Shown here piece after piece: positions 17,437 through 27,235 of a stretch of DNA of 64,000 bases. Every line of letters begins with the position of its first letter. The first letter of the stretch is position 1. Under the pieces are notes generated by a model that made no database searches, was not told the origin of the DNA, and was given only the letters and a program-made list of their open reading frames with translations. Source of the stretch: Bradyrhizobium sp. dw_78 (GTDB lineage Bacteria > Pseudomonadota > Alphaproteobacteria > Rhizobiales > Xanthobacteraceae); the NCBI RefSeq assembly GCF_018449525.1, contig NZ_JAAVUS010000013.1:62001-126000 (forward strand). The letters are read 5' to 3'. The position numbers and the translations under genes are program-made.

Positions 17437-18153
17437 CTAACCTGCGGCATTGGCCGCTGTCGCGGGTAAAAAATCGTTCCAGATCGGCTTGTCACTTAAC
17501 GTGGCGACAAAGGCGCGGTGTACGGCGCGCTCCTCATCGGTGATCCGGGGCGTGAGTGGCACTTCGCGCTGCCGCCGCGGCATATCGCCATACCCGCCGG
17601 CGCGGGTGTCGCGAACCTCGGCCGCAAGGATCAGTTGCGACTGCCGGGCCCCGATCAGGTCGATATAGACCTCGGCCAAAAGCTCGGCGTCGAGCAAGGC
17701 GCCGTGCTTGGTGCGGCGGGAATTGTCGATCGCGTAGCGCGAGCAGAGATCGTCGAGACGATTGGACACGCCCGGATGCTTGCGGCGCGCCAACAACAAC
17801 GTATCGACCAGGCGCTCTTTCGGAATCGGCGGCCGCTTGATCCGATCGAGTTCGGCGTTGATGAAGCCGATATCGAACGACGCGTTGTGGATCACCAGCG
17901 GCGCATCGGCGATGAATTCCAGGAATTCGTCGACAACCTGCGCAAATAGCGGCTTGGTGGCCAGGAATTCGGTGGAAAGACCATGCACCGCGAAAGCTTC
18001 CGCCGGCATGTCACGCTCGGGATTGATGTGCCGGTGAAAGGTCTGGCCGGTCGGCATCCGGTTGAAAATCTCGACGCAGCCGATCTCGACCAGCCGATCG
18101 CCCCGCAGGGGATCAAGGCCGGTGGTTTCGGTATCGAGAATGATTTCGCGCAT
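17437..18153 (-). CDS. dnaQ: DNA polymerase III epsilon subunit (proofreading exonuclease)
   Basis: This 238-residue DEDDh 3'-5' exonuclease provides replication proofreading. ExoI DTETTGLDP is at residues 7-15, ExoII HNASFDIGF near 90, and ExoIII HGALLDAELLAEVY is also present. The C-terminal tail after about residue 185 is where the polymerase alpha subunit normally binds. It is downstream of coaE in the leftward group ppsR-maf-coaE-dnaQ, which flanks the proposed origin. Confidence 0.96.
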   Translation of the reverse strand: MREIILDTETTGLDPLRGDRLVEIGCVEIFNRMPTGQTFHRHINPERDMPAEAFAVHGLSTEFLATKPLFAQVVDEFLEFIADAPLVIHNASFDIGFINAELDRIKRPPIPKERLVDTLLLARRKHPGVSNRLDDLCSRYAIDNSRRTKHGALLDAELLAEVYIDLIGARQSQLILAAEVRDTRAGGYGDMPRRQREVPLTPRITDEERAVHRAFVATLSDKPIWNDFLPATAANAAG

Positions 18154-18178
18154 CGACCTCGGACCAGGAAACAGCGAA

Positions 18179-18778
18179 TCAGGATCGCCGTTTCGGCATT
18201 TTAGCAGCCTCGGCCAGGATGTCCCGGATTTGGGCGCGGACCGGATCGAGGCCGTGCGACGTATCCACGATAAAATCCGCCCGCTGGCGCTTTTCGACGT
18301 CCGGCAATTGCCGCGCCAGGATGTAGTCGAGCTTTTCGGCGGTCATGTTGTCTCGCGCCAGGATCCGCTCGCGCTGAACGTCAGGCGACGTGGTGACCAC
18401 GACAACGGCATCGACACGCTTCTCGCCACCGGTCTCAAACAATAATGGCACGTCCACGACCGCAACGGGCGCGCCGGACCGCTCGGCTTCATCGAGGAAT
18501 TTCTGATGGTGGGCGCGCAGCATCGGGTGGACAAGCTGCTCCAGCCGCTTCATCGCGTCGACATCATGCACGACTTTCGCCGACAGCCTGGCGCGATCAA
18601 CCTTGCCGTTGACGGTTGTGCCCGGAAACGCGGCTTCGATCACGGGCGCGGCCTCCCCCTCATAGATCTTGTGAACGGTCGCGTCGGCGTCGTAGACGGG
18701 GACGCCAGCTTCGGCGAACAGCTTCGCGGTGGTCGACTTCCCCATTCCGATCGAACCGGTCAGCCCGAGCACTATCAT
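18179..18778 (-). CDS. coaE: Dephospho-CoA kinase
   Basis: This 199-residue P-loop kinase catalyses the final step of coenzyme A synthesis. The P-loop GLTGSIGMGKST is at residues 5-16, and DADATVH and VDVPLLFETG are substrate-domain signatures. It is preceded by maf with a short gap. Many related genomes have aroE between maf and coaE; here it is absent. Confidence 0.96.
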   Translation of the reverse strand: MIVLGLTGSIGMGKSTTAKLFAEAGVPVYDADATVHKIYEGEAAPVIEAAFPGTTVNGKVDRARLSAKVVHDVDAMKRLEQLVHPMLRAHHQKFLDEAERSGAPVAVVDVPLLFETGGEKRVDAVVVVTTSPDVQRERILARDNMTAEKLDYILARQLPDVEKRQRADFIVDTSHGLDPVRAQIRDILAEAAKMPKRRS

Positions 18779-18816
18779 GGCAGCCTCATCATTCGCGGCC
18801 CGTCAGCATTTTGCCG

Positions 18817-19425
18817 TCATACCGCAAGCAATCCTTCACCACGCAGGAAAGCCAGCAAGGGCAGCAACGGCAATCCGAGGATGGTGAAATGATCGCCTTC
18901 AATGCGCTCGAACAAATGTACCCCGAGCCCTTCAAGTTGATAGGCGCCGACGCTGGTCGTAACGCTTTCGCCGGCTTCATCCAGATAGGCGCCGATTTCA
19001 GCCTCGGTCAGTGGCCGCATCGTCATCCGTGCAATGGCGACGGTTTCAAACATGATCCTGCCGTCGCACGCGACAGCAATTGCGGAGTATAATTCATGAT
19101 TCGCTCCCGCCAATGAACGCAACTGGTCCGCTGCCTGCGCGCGACCCGCCGGCTTGGTGAACAGCCGATCCCCGAGCGCCAGGGTTTGATCGGCGCCGAC
19201 GACGATTCTCCCCGGACGGCGCGAAGCTACTGCCAGGGCCTTCTCCCGCGCCAGCAATGATGCGACCTTGTCAGGCCGCGAAAGGCGTGAGTCGAGCTGG
19301 ATCCTTCGCTCATCGATGTCGGCCGGAATCGCATCGAACACAATGCCGGCATTGGCGAGCACCGCCTGCCGCGCACGACTTTGCGAAGCCAGGATCAACG
19401 GATATTTTCCGCGCCAGATCGTCAT
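18817..19425 (-). CDS. maf: Maf family nucleotide pyrophosphatase
   Basis: This 202-residue protein has the Maf signatures PLILASQSRARQAVL near the N-terminus, VVGADQTLALG near residue 75, and a C-terminal FTILGLPLLPLLAFLR. Maf proteins hydrolyse non-canonical or canonical nucleoside triphosphates to monophosphates and have been linked to septum control. The ATG was chosen because it gives the normal family N-terminus and lies 10 bases after the ppsR stop. A longer in-frame form would overlap ppsR. Confidence 0.93.
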   Translation of the reverse strand: MTIWRGKYPLILASQSRARQAVLANAGIVFDAIPADIDERRIQLDSRLSRPDKVASLLAREKALAVASRRPGRIVVGADQTLALGDRLFTKPAGRAQAADQLRSLAGANHELYSAIAVACDGRIMFETVAIARMTMRPLTEAEIGAYLDEAGESVTTSVGAYQLEGLGVHLFERIEGDHFTILGLPLLPLLAFLRGEGLLAV

Positions 19426-19435
19426 CTGCGAAACA

Positions 19436-20275
19436 TCATTCGGAAAGCTGCTGCCGCTGCCGGTCGGCAAACAATTTCAATATGGCAGCCGCCGTTTCCT
19501 CGATCGAGCGCCGTGTCACGTCGAGATGCGCCCAGTTGAATCGGGTACTCAGCCGCCGCGCAAAAGCGACTTCATCGGCAACCGCCTGACGGTCGATATA
19601 TTCGTCATTGTCGGTATCGGCGCCCATGCTCAACAGCCGGTTCTGCCGGATCTGGATCAGCCGTTCCGGGGTCGCGTGCAGGCTCACCACCAACGGCTTT
19701 TTCAGAGCCTCCAATTGATGTGGGACAGCGATGCCCGGCACCAGCGGAACGTTCGCGGTACGGATGCCGCGGTTGGCCAGATAGATCGAAGTGGGCGTCT
19801 TCGAGGTGCGGGAGACGCCGACCAGAACCACGTCGGCCTCTTCCAATCCTTCGACGTGCTGGCCGTCGTCATGAATCATCGTGTAGTTCAGCGCATCGAT
19901 CCGCTTGAAATATTCCGCGTTCAGCGTGTGCTGCGCGCCGACCCGGCCGGTGGTCGCAGCACCTAGATAAGCCTGAAATAGCTGCATCACCGGACCGATG
20001 ATCGAAAGACTGGGAATATTGATTTCCTTGCACTTGTCCTCCAGCCGCGCGACCAGGTCCTTCTCCAGTAGTGTGAACAGCACGATACCGGGCGCTTCCT
20101 CGATCTCGTTCAGCACGCGATCGAGCTGCTTCTGGCTGCGTACCAGCGGATAGACATGTTCGACCGGCGTCACATTGGCATATTGCGCAGCCACCGCGCG
20201 CGCGACCGTGATCAGCGTCTCGCCGGTCGAATCGGACACCAGATGAAGGTGAAAATAGTTGCCGGTCGTGGGCAC
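19436..20275 (-). CDS. ppsR: PPDK regulatory kinase/phosphorylase (DUF299)
   Basis: This 279-residue DUF299 protein switches pyruvate phosphate dikinase (or PEP synthase) by ADP-dependent phosphorylation and phosphate-dependent dephosphorylation. The N-terminus is HLHLVSDSTGETL and the P-loop-like motif is GVSRTSKTPTS. The start chosen is GTG, with AGGG a few bases upstream; it gives the length usual in this family. In-frame sequence upstream of it is probably noncoding. This is the homologue of the gene that borders the chromosomal origin in Caulobacter and Sinorhizobium. Confidence 0.9.
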   Translation of the reverse strand: MPTTGNYFHLHLVSDSTGETLITVARAVAAQYANVTPVEHVYPLVRSQKQLDRVLNEIEEAPGIVLFTLLEKDLVARLEDKCKEINIPSLSIIGPVMQLFQAYLGAATTGRVGAQHTLNAEYFKRIDALNYTMIHDDGQHVEGLEEADVVLVGVSRTSKTPTSIYLANRGIRTANVPLVPGIAVPHQLEALKKPLVVSLHATPERLIQIRQNRLLSMGADTDNDEYIDRQAVADEVAFARRLSTRFNWAHLDVTRRSIEETAAAILKLFADRQRQQLSE

Positions 20276-20739
20276 GATGGACCCTGTATATCCTGTGAGT
20301 CCTTGTGGAGCTTGGCTGGAAGAATCGGGCGCAGGTCGGAGCGTCAGGGATAACCCGGCTTTTTCTTCACAGCCCTTCACCAAAGGACAACTTCATTCGA
20401 TGGTTTGAATGATAGTGGAGTTATGTGGACTTGTCTCTTCATAAGCTGGCCCAAAAAGCAGCACAAGCGTTTGAAACAAGTGGCGTTATTCAGGCAGCCA
20501 GATGTCTCGCCGGAGTTGTTGATGAATGTGAGCAACGTCTGAAAATCACGGGACAGATTTTTATGAGTCAAATCCACGTCCACTTAGACTCAAACCTAAG
20601 ATTCTAAATTAATTGTTTTAGAAAAGGCCTGCTTGCGGATATGTCTCCGTTCCATGCGGTCAAGAACACTGAGCCCCGAGTCGGAACATTGAGCTGATCG
20701 GGCAGCCACCGCATGCTGATGAAGAAACGAGACCTCGCG
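20276..20739. other. oriC: Putative chromosomal replication origin (oriC)
   Basis: This is a 464-base gap between divergent ppsR and hemJ, with its middle (about 20384-20625) visibly AT-richer than the surrounding genes. DnaA-box-like cores are TGTGGA at 20304 and 20424, and ATCCAC and GTCCAC at 20572 and 20578 on the other strand. None is a perfect TTATCCACA. Six CcrM-type GANTC sites (20297, 20322, 20565, 20587, 20600, 20678) occur against an expected one or two. A perfect TTCTAAA/TTTAGAA hairpin starts at about 20602. Synteny with Caulobacter and Sinorhizobium, whose origin lies between hemE and the ppsR homologue, supports the call. It remains an inference. Confidence 0.55.
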
Positions 20740-21162
20740 ATGTATGAGTGGATCAAGGCCCTGCATGTCATAGCCGTCATCTCGTGGATGGCCGGCATGC
20801 TCTATCTGCCACGGCTGTTCGTGTACCATTGCGAAGCGGAAACCGGGTCCAAACAGTCTGAAACCTTCAAGGTGATGGAGCGCCGGCTGCTCAAGTCCAT
20901 CATCAACCCCGCGATGATCGTGACGTGGCTGGCGGGGCTCTATCTGGCATGGTCCGGTCACTGGTTTTCGGCCGGATGGCTGCACGGTAAGCTTCTGCTG
21001 GTGTTGATTCTTTCGAGCGTACACGGTTTTTTTGCCCGTTGCGTGAAGGATTTCGCCGCCGACCGTAACAGGCGAAGCCAAAGATTCTATCGGTTTATCA
21101 ATGAGGTACCGACCTTATTGATGATTTGTATCGTAATCCTCGTGGTCGTAAAGCCATTTTAG
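20740..21162 (+). CDS. hemJ: Protoporphyrinogen IX oxidase HemJ
   Basis: This small inner-membrane protein of 140 residues has four hydrophobic helices. It begins YEWIKALHVIAVISWMAGM, which includes the conserved His of HemJ, and has LLKSIINPAMIVTWLAG and a central lysine. HemJ oxidises protoporphyrinogen IX to protoporphyrin IX in bacteria lacking HemY/HemG. An ATG nine codons upstream (20713) is an alternative start. It lies between the proposed origin and rho. hemE, often next to this gene in alphaproteobacteria, is not here. Confidence 0.9.
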   Translation: MYEWIKALHVIAVISWMAGMLYLPRLFVYHCEAETGSKQSETFKVMERRLLKSIINPAMIVTWLAGLYLAWSGHWFSAGWLHGKLLLVLILSSVHGFFARCVKDFAADRNRRSQRFYRFINEVPTLLMICIVILVVVKPF

Positions 21163-21415
21163 CCGACACGATCTTCAACAATGCCGGCATCGTTAGCTGC
21201 TTGCGAAACGCGGACTGGTTTTCTATATTAGCGAAATCCCACCACACGCAGGCGGATGTGGTCGCGTTCCGGTATCTTCGCCGGACCGGCCGCCGCATCG
21301 GGTTTGAAGCCTCTCCGGCACTTTCCTTGCTCAGACCTGCGGACCATTTGCACGTCCGCTTTTCCTAAGCCGCCTCGCATCCTTCCCCAAAAAGCTACTC
21401 CACAGGACCACCCCA

Positions 21416-22681
<1,266 letters not shown>

Positions 22682-22704
22682 GGCGTCTTGACGGGTTTGA
22701 ATAG

Positions 22705-22739
22705 GGACGCCCCGGCTCGGCTCGGGCGTCCTTATTTAT
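22705..22739 (+). terminator. Intrinsic terminator after rho
   Basis: GGACGCCC (22705-22712) pairs with GGGCGTCC (22724-22731) to give an 8-bp GC-rich stem, followed by TTATTTAT. It lies 24 bases after the rho stop. Confidence 0.85.
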
Positions 22740-23023
22740 GATTTATGCTGCGATATATGTTGCAGCATTGCTGCAACATAACGCGGTGATTCGCCGTTCT
22801 AAATTTCGTATAAAATATTGTAATTGTTGGTTATTTTAAATTATTGACCTATTTTATTTTTGGCCAGCGTCGGAACGCTTCATTTTTCAGAGCCATATAG
22901 CGGTGGAAAATGGTGCGCTATTTGTGCAATGCACAATATACGGTTCGGTGCTAACCCTTGATGGATGGATGTCCATTATAGCGAATTGCTTTGCCTGTTC
23001 TGAAACTCGCGGGCAAATAGGCC
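22740..23023. other. AT-rich rho-mnmE gap with a perfect 11-bp palindrome
   Basis: The gap contains the palindrome TATGTTGCAGC-ATT-GCTGCAACATA at 22756-22780. A strongly AT-rich block follows (about 22795-22860, with runs such as AAATTTCGTATAAAATATTG and TTATTTTAAATTATTG), unusual for this genome. The mnmE promoter must lie here. It has only one GANTC site and no DnaA core, so I prefer the ppsR-hemJ gap as origin, but an unwinding or regulatory role cannot be excluded. Confidence 0.6.
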
Positions 23024-24385
23024 ATGCATCCTTCGGAACAGACGATCTTTGCACTTTCCTCGGGCCGGACGCCGAGCGCGATCGCACTCGTGCGCGTGTC
23101 CGGGCCGCGGGCCGGAGCCGTCCTCACATCGCTGGCGGGTAAGTTACCGCTGCCACGGGTGGCGACCCGGGCTGTGCTGCGCGATTCGGAGGCACAGCCG
23201 GTCGACGATGCGGTGGTGCTCTGGTTTCCGGGACCCGCGAGCGCCACTGGCGAGGACGTCGCGGAATTTCATGTTCATGGCGGGCGAGCGGTGCTGGCTT
23301 CATTGTTCGTAGCGCTCTCGGCATTTGACGACGTGCGGGCAGCGGAGCCGGGTGAGTTCACCCGGCGCGGATTCGAGAACGGCAAACTCGATCTCACCGA
23401 GGCGGAAGCGCTCGACGACCTGATTCATGCCGATACCGACCGGCAACGCCGCCAGGCGCTGCGCCAGTTGAAGGGGTTACTTGGCGACAGAGCGCGCGAC
23501 TGGCGCGCCCGGATCATCGAGGCCTCGGCGCTGATTGAAGCCGGCATCGACTTTTCCGACGAAGGCGATGTGCCGGTCGAATTGATTGCGCCGGCGCGGG
23601 CAAAGATGAAAACGCTGCTTGGCGAAATCCAGCAAGTCCTTTCGGCGCAAGGCAAGGCTGAACGCCTGCGCGAAGGGCTTGTGGTTGCGATCGCCGGACC
23701 CCCCAATGTCGGCAAGTCGACGCTGATCAACCAGCTGGCGCGGCGTGAAGTGGCGATCGTCTCGCCCCACGCCGGTACCACGCGTGACGTGATCGAAGTT
23801 CAGCTCGATCTCGATGGTTATCCGGTGACGGTGGTCGATACCGCTGGCATTCGCGACACCGACGATCCGGTGGAGCAGGAGGGCGTACGGCGGGCGCAAG
23901 CACGGGCAGCGGAAGCCGACCTTGTACTATGGCTTTCGGATATGTCCGGCACGAAGCACGGGTATGGGGGCGCGACACAGGTATGGATGCTCCGCAACAA
24001 GATCGATCTTGAACACCAAAATGCCGATGCGGCCGATTCAAGTGGGTCATTGGCCGAGTTGCAGCGGGCTGACGGTGAATCGGGGTTTGCGATTTCCGCG
24101 AGCCGTGGCGATGGAATCCCGGAGCTGGTTTCGGCCCTGGTGGCTTTTGCCCAGGATTTCTTCGGAGCCGGTGAGGGTGGGCTGATCACGCGGCAGCGGC
24201 AGCGGCAGTTGTTGCAACAGACCGCGGAGTCGCTACGCCGCAGCATTTCTGTCGCAGATACCAGTGAGGAACTCGCGGCCGAGGAGCTTCGGGTTGCAGC
24301 TCAGGCGCTTGGACGGTTACTGGGCCGGGTTGACGTCGAGGACATCCTGGACGTGATCTTCCGGGAATTCTGTATCGGTAAATAA
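23024..24385 (+). CDS. mnmE: tRNA uridine-34 modification GTPase MnmE
   Basis: With MnmG this 453-residue protein installs the carboxymethylaminomethyl (or related) group at wobble U34 of certain tRNAs. The N-terminal formyl-THF-binding domain begins EQTIFALSSG. A helical domain encloses the G domain, with P-loop GPPNVGKST near residue 226, GTTRD, and DTAGIRDT. The protein ends in the conserved C-terminal CIGK, in which the Cys is expected to act in the reaction. Downstream come two parS sites and then mnmG. Confidence 0.97.
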   Translation: MHPSEQTIFALSSGRTPSAIALVRVSGPRAGAVLTSLAGKLPLPRVATRAVLRDSEAQPVDDAVVLWFPGPASATGEDVAEFHVHGGRAVLASLFVALSAFDDVRAAEPGEFTRRGFENGKLDLTEAEALDDLIHADTDRQRRQALRQLKGLLGDRARDWRARIIEASALIEAGIDFSDEGDVPVELIAPARAKMKTLLGEIQQVLSAQGKAERLREGLVVAIAGPPNVGKSTLINQLARREVAIVSPHAGTTRDVIEVQLDLDGYPVTVVDTAGIRDTDDPVEQEGVRRAQARAAEADLVLWLSDMSGTKHGYGGATQVWMLRNKIDLEHQNADAADSSGSLAELQRADGESGFAISASRGDGIPELVSALVAFAQDFFGAGEGGLITRQRQRQLLQQTAESLRRSISVADTSEELAAEELRVAAQALGRLLGRVDVEDILDVIFREFCIGK

Positions 24386-24407
24386 AATGTTTATTTCTGC
24401 GGGTTCT

Positions 24408-24423
24408 TGTTTCACGTGAAACA
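24408..24423. other. parS: parS site 1
   Basis: This is a perfect 16-bp palindrome, TGTTTCACGTGAAACA, identical to the ParB-binding consensus. It lies 22 bases after the mnmE stop and is one of four copies within 2.2 kb of parAB. Confidence 0.97.
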
Positions 24424-24457
24424 GGTTTTTGGCGACGGTGCTTTTCGGACACCAGAT

Positions 24458-24473
24458 TGTTTCACGTGAAACA
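24458..24473. other. parS: parS site 2
   Basis: This is a second perfect TGTTTCACGTGAAACA, centred 50 bases from site 1 and 58 bases upstream of the mnmG start codon. ParB binding here could affect mnmG expression, which is an inference from position. Confidence 0.97.
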
Positions 24474-24530
24474 TCCGGGGCCACCAAGATCCGCTTTCGA
24501 CTCCGGCTATCTCGGGATAAAGGTCGCGGC

Positions 24531-26408
24531 ATGATCGCCCAGCAAAATTCATTCGATGTGATTGTGATCGGCGGTGGCCATGCCGGCTGTGAAGCCGCGG
24601 CTGCGGCCGCGCGCATGGGCGCTGTCACGGCGCTGGTTACCCATCGATTTGCGACCATTGGTGCGATGTCCTGCAATCCGGCGATTGGCGGGCTCGGCAA
24701 GGGCCATCTGGTTCGCGAAGTCGATGCACTTGACGGGTTGATGGGCCGGGTCGCGGATGCAGGCGGCATCCAGTTCCGGATGCTCAATCGCCGCAAGGGC
24801 CCGGCCGTCCGGGGGCCCCGTGCCCAGGCCGACCGCAGGCTGTATGCTGCGGCGATGCAGGCGGCCGTCAAGGAGACCGCAAACCTTGGCGTGATCGAAG
24901 GCGAAGCCGACGAGTTGATCGTCTCCGGTGGCCGGGTCACCGGCATTCTCTTGGCGGACGGCCGAGAGCTGAGGGCCGGTGCGGTCGTGATCACGACCGG
25001 CACCTTTTTACGCGGCCTGATCCATCTCGGCGAGAAGAACTGGCCAGCCGGGCGCATTGGCGAGGCGCCGGCGATAGGCCTCTCGGCATCGTTCGAGCGC
25101 GCTGGCTTTACCTTGGGCCGGCTGAAGACCGGAACTCCGCCACGGCTTGACGGGACCACGATCGACTGGTCTGCGGTCGAAATGCAGCCGGGCGATGATC
25201 CCCCGGAGCCATTCTCGGTCATGACCGAGCGGATTACGACGCCGCAAATCCAATGCGGCATCACCCGCACCACATCCCCTACCCATGACGTGATCCGGGC
25301 CAATGTGCATCGCTCGCCGATGTATTCCGGACAGATCAAGAGCACCGGGCCGCGCTATTGTCCTTCGATTGAGGACAAGATCGTTCGTTTCGGTGATCGG
25401 GATGGCCATCAGATCTTCCTGGAGCCGGAGGGGCTGGACGACAATACGGTCTATCCGAACGGGATCTCCACGTCGCTTCCGGAAGACGTGCAGTTGGCGA
25501 TTCTGGCGACCATTCCCGGGCTGGAGCGGGTCCGCATGGTCCGACCGGGCTACGCCATCGAATACGATCACATCGATCCGCGCGAACTCGAACCGACTTT
25601 GCAAACCAAGCGCCTGGCGGGGCTGTTCCTGGCCGGGCAGATCAACGGAACCACGGGCTACGAAGAGGCGGCCGGACAGGGGGTCGTCGCGGGCCTCAAC
25701 GCGGCGCTGTTTGCCGGGCAGGCCGCACCCATCGTCTTCGACCGCGCCGACGGCTATCTCGGGGTGATGGTCGACGATCTCGTGACCCGCGGTGTCACCG
25801 AGCCATATCGGATGTTTACCTCGCGCGCGGAGTATAGGCTGACCTTGAGGGCGGACAATGCCGATCAACGTCTGACCGACAAGGGAATCGCGCTCGGCTG
25901 CGTTGGAAGCGCCCGCGCGCTTCGCCACGGGACCAAAATGGCCGCGCTTGATGCAGCGAAGTCATTGACGAAGACACTGACGATCACGCCGAATGAAGCC
26001 GCCAAGCATGGGATGGCACTGAACCGGGACGGTCATCGCCGGTCGGCATTTGAATTGCTGGCCTATCCGGAGGTCGGCTGGAGCGAGCTGCGCGGTATCT
26101 GGCCGGAATTGTCGGCCGTTGACCCATCGATCGCAATCCATCTCGAGATCGATGCCAAATACGATGTCTATCTGAAGCGCCAGATCGCGGATGTCGATGC
26201 CTTCCGGCGCGACGAAGGGCTGCTGCTCACCGATATCGATTACGCGGCCGTGCCTGGGCTCTCCAACGAAGCCCGCGCAAAGCTGGAGACCGCCCGGCCG
26301 CGCACGGTGGGGCAGGCGGGCCGGATCGACGGCATGACACCGGCCGCGCTTGGCATCCTGGCGGCCTATCTCCGGCGCGAAGCGCGACGCAAGACGGTGA
26401 CGGCTTAG
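24531..26408 (+). CDS. mnmG: tRNA uridine-34 modification FAD enzyme MnmG (GidA)
   Basis: This 625-residue flavoprotein is the partner of MnmE. The FAD-binding VIVIGGGHAGCEAA is near the N-terminus, and CNPAIGGLGKGHLVREVDAL, GTPPRLDG and GYEEAAGQG are MnmG signatures. The start ATG follows AAAGGTCGCGGC. A longer in-frame form would read through parS 2 and lacks family similarity. The gene is in the conserved order mnmE-mnmG-rsmG-parA-parB. Confidence 0.97.
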   Translation: MIAQQNSFDVIVIGGGHAGCEAAAAAARMGAVTALVTHRFATIGAMSCNPAIGGLGKGHLVREVDALDGLMGRVADAGGIQFRMLNRRKGPAVRGPRAQADRRLYAAAMQAAVKETANLGVIEGEADELIVSGGRVTGILLADGRELRAGAVVITTGTFLRGLIHLGEKNWPAGRIGEAPAIGLSASFERAGFTLGRLKTGTPPRLDGTTIDWSAVEMQPGDDPPEPFSVMTERITTPQIQCGITRTTSPTHDVIRANVHRSPMYSGQIKSTGPRYCPSIEDKIVRFGDRDGHQIFLEPEGLDDNTVYPNGISTSLPEDVQLAILATIPGLERVRMVRPGYAIEYDHIDPRELEPTLQTKRLAGLFLAGQINGTTGYEEAAGQGVVAGLNAALFAGQAAPIVFDRADGYLGVMVDDLVTRGVTEPYRMFTSRAEYRLTLRADNADQRLTDKGIALGCVGSARALRHGTKMAALDAAKSLTKTLTITPNEAAKHGMALNRDGHRRSAFELLAYPEVGWSELRGIWPELSAVDPSIAIHLEIDAKYDVYLKRQIADVDAFRRDEGLLLTDIDYAAVPGLSNEARAKLETARPRTVGQAGRIDGMTPAALGILAAYLRREARRKTVTA

Positions 26409-26412
26409 AGAT

Positions 26413-26428
26413 TGTTTCACGTGAAACA
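26413..26428. other. parS: parS site 3
   Basis: This is a perfect TGTTTCACGTGAAACA five bases after the mnmG stop codon, in the 110-base gap before rsmG. Confidence 0.97.
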
Positions 26429-26518
26429 GAGCCGCACTGTTTAAGCGACTCCAACGACGGCCCGTTACGAGTCATGATCTTTCAATGATTCGCGAAGGCC
26501 TGAGCGCCTCCGGATGCA

Positions 26519-27235
26519 ATGCCGACGAGTGCGATGTCAAAAGCCACACAAGAGAACGCTCCCCCGGTTTCGCCCGCCGACAAGATAGCGGCACTGGCGC
26601 TGACTCCTGTTTCACGTGAAACAGAAGCGCGGCTGAATCGCTATGTCGATCTGCTGTTGCAATGGCAGGCCAAGACCAATCTGGTTGCGCCATCGACGCT
26701 TCCGACGCTTTGGACCCGGCACATCTCCGATTCGCTGCAGCTTCTGTCACTCGCCCCCGACGCCAGGCAATGGGCCGATTTCGGCAGCGGCGGCGGTTTC
26801 CCTGGGATCGTACTCGCTTGCGCTTTGGCCGAAACGCCAGGTGCCACGGTGCATCTCATCGAACGCAATGCGAAGAAGGTTGCGTTCTTGCGTGAAGCGT
26901 TGCGCGTGACCGGCTCGCCCGGCATCATTCATCTGTCTGATATCGAGGATATTGTGGATAGTAACCTTGATCGTATCGATTGCGTGACCGCGCGGGCGCT
27001 CGCTCCGTTACATCAACTCATCGGTTTCGCAGAGCCGTTGATAAAACGGGGTGCCAAAGCTCTGTTTCTCAAGGGTCAAGATGTTGAGTTGGAATTGACC
27101 GAAGCCACTAAATATTGGAACATCAACCCGCGTCTTCATTCCAGCCGCACCGGCGGACACGGCTGGATCGTGGAGCTCGATCACATCGAGCGGCACAATC
27201 CGTCCGCCGCCGCAGCATATGGCGTTCAGACATGA
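26519..27235 (+). CDS. rsmG: 16S rRNA (guanine-527-N7) methyltransferase RsmG
   Basis: This 238-residue (at most) SAM-dependent methyltransferase modifies G527 of 16S rRNA. The SAM motif is DFGSGGGFPGIVLA near residue 83, preceded by LWTRHISDSLQL. A perfect parS site is embedded in codons for PVSRETE near residues 30-36, so the DNA is coding and centromeric at once. An ATG five codons downstream (26534) could be the true start. The stop overlaps the parA ATG (ATGA), implying coupled translation. Confidence 0.94.
   Translation: MPTSAMSKATQENAPPVSPADKIAALALTPVSRETEARLNRYVDLLLQWQAKTNLVAPSTLPTLWTRHISDSLQLLSLAPDARQWADFGSGGGFPGIVLACALAETPGATVHLIERNAKKVAFLREALRVTGSPGIIHLSDIEDIVDSNLDRIDCVTARALAPLHQLIGFAEPLIKRGAKALFLKGQDVELELTEATKYWNINPRLHSSRTGGHGWIVELDHIERHNPSAAAAYGVQT
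26608..26623. other. parS: parS site 4, inside rsmG
   Basis: This is a perfect TGTTTCACGTGAAACA within the 5' part of rsmG, read in frame as part of PVSRETE. It is the copy nearest to parA, about 610 bases upstream. Confidence 0.97.

Noticed and set aside
20425..20607. 60-codon rightward frame in the proposed origin
   Set aside because: It begins at GTG and has no family resemblance and an AT-rich codon pattern unlike neighbours. It is more likely noncoding origin DNA, though a small peptide cannot be excluded.
22740..23023. rho-mnmE gap as alternative oriC
   Set aside because: It is AT-rich but has only one GANTC site and no DnaA core, and does not match the ppsR-hemE origin position in relatives. 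Kept as a secondary possibility in findings.
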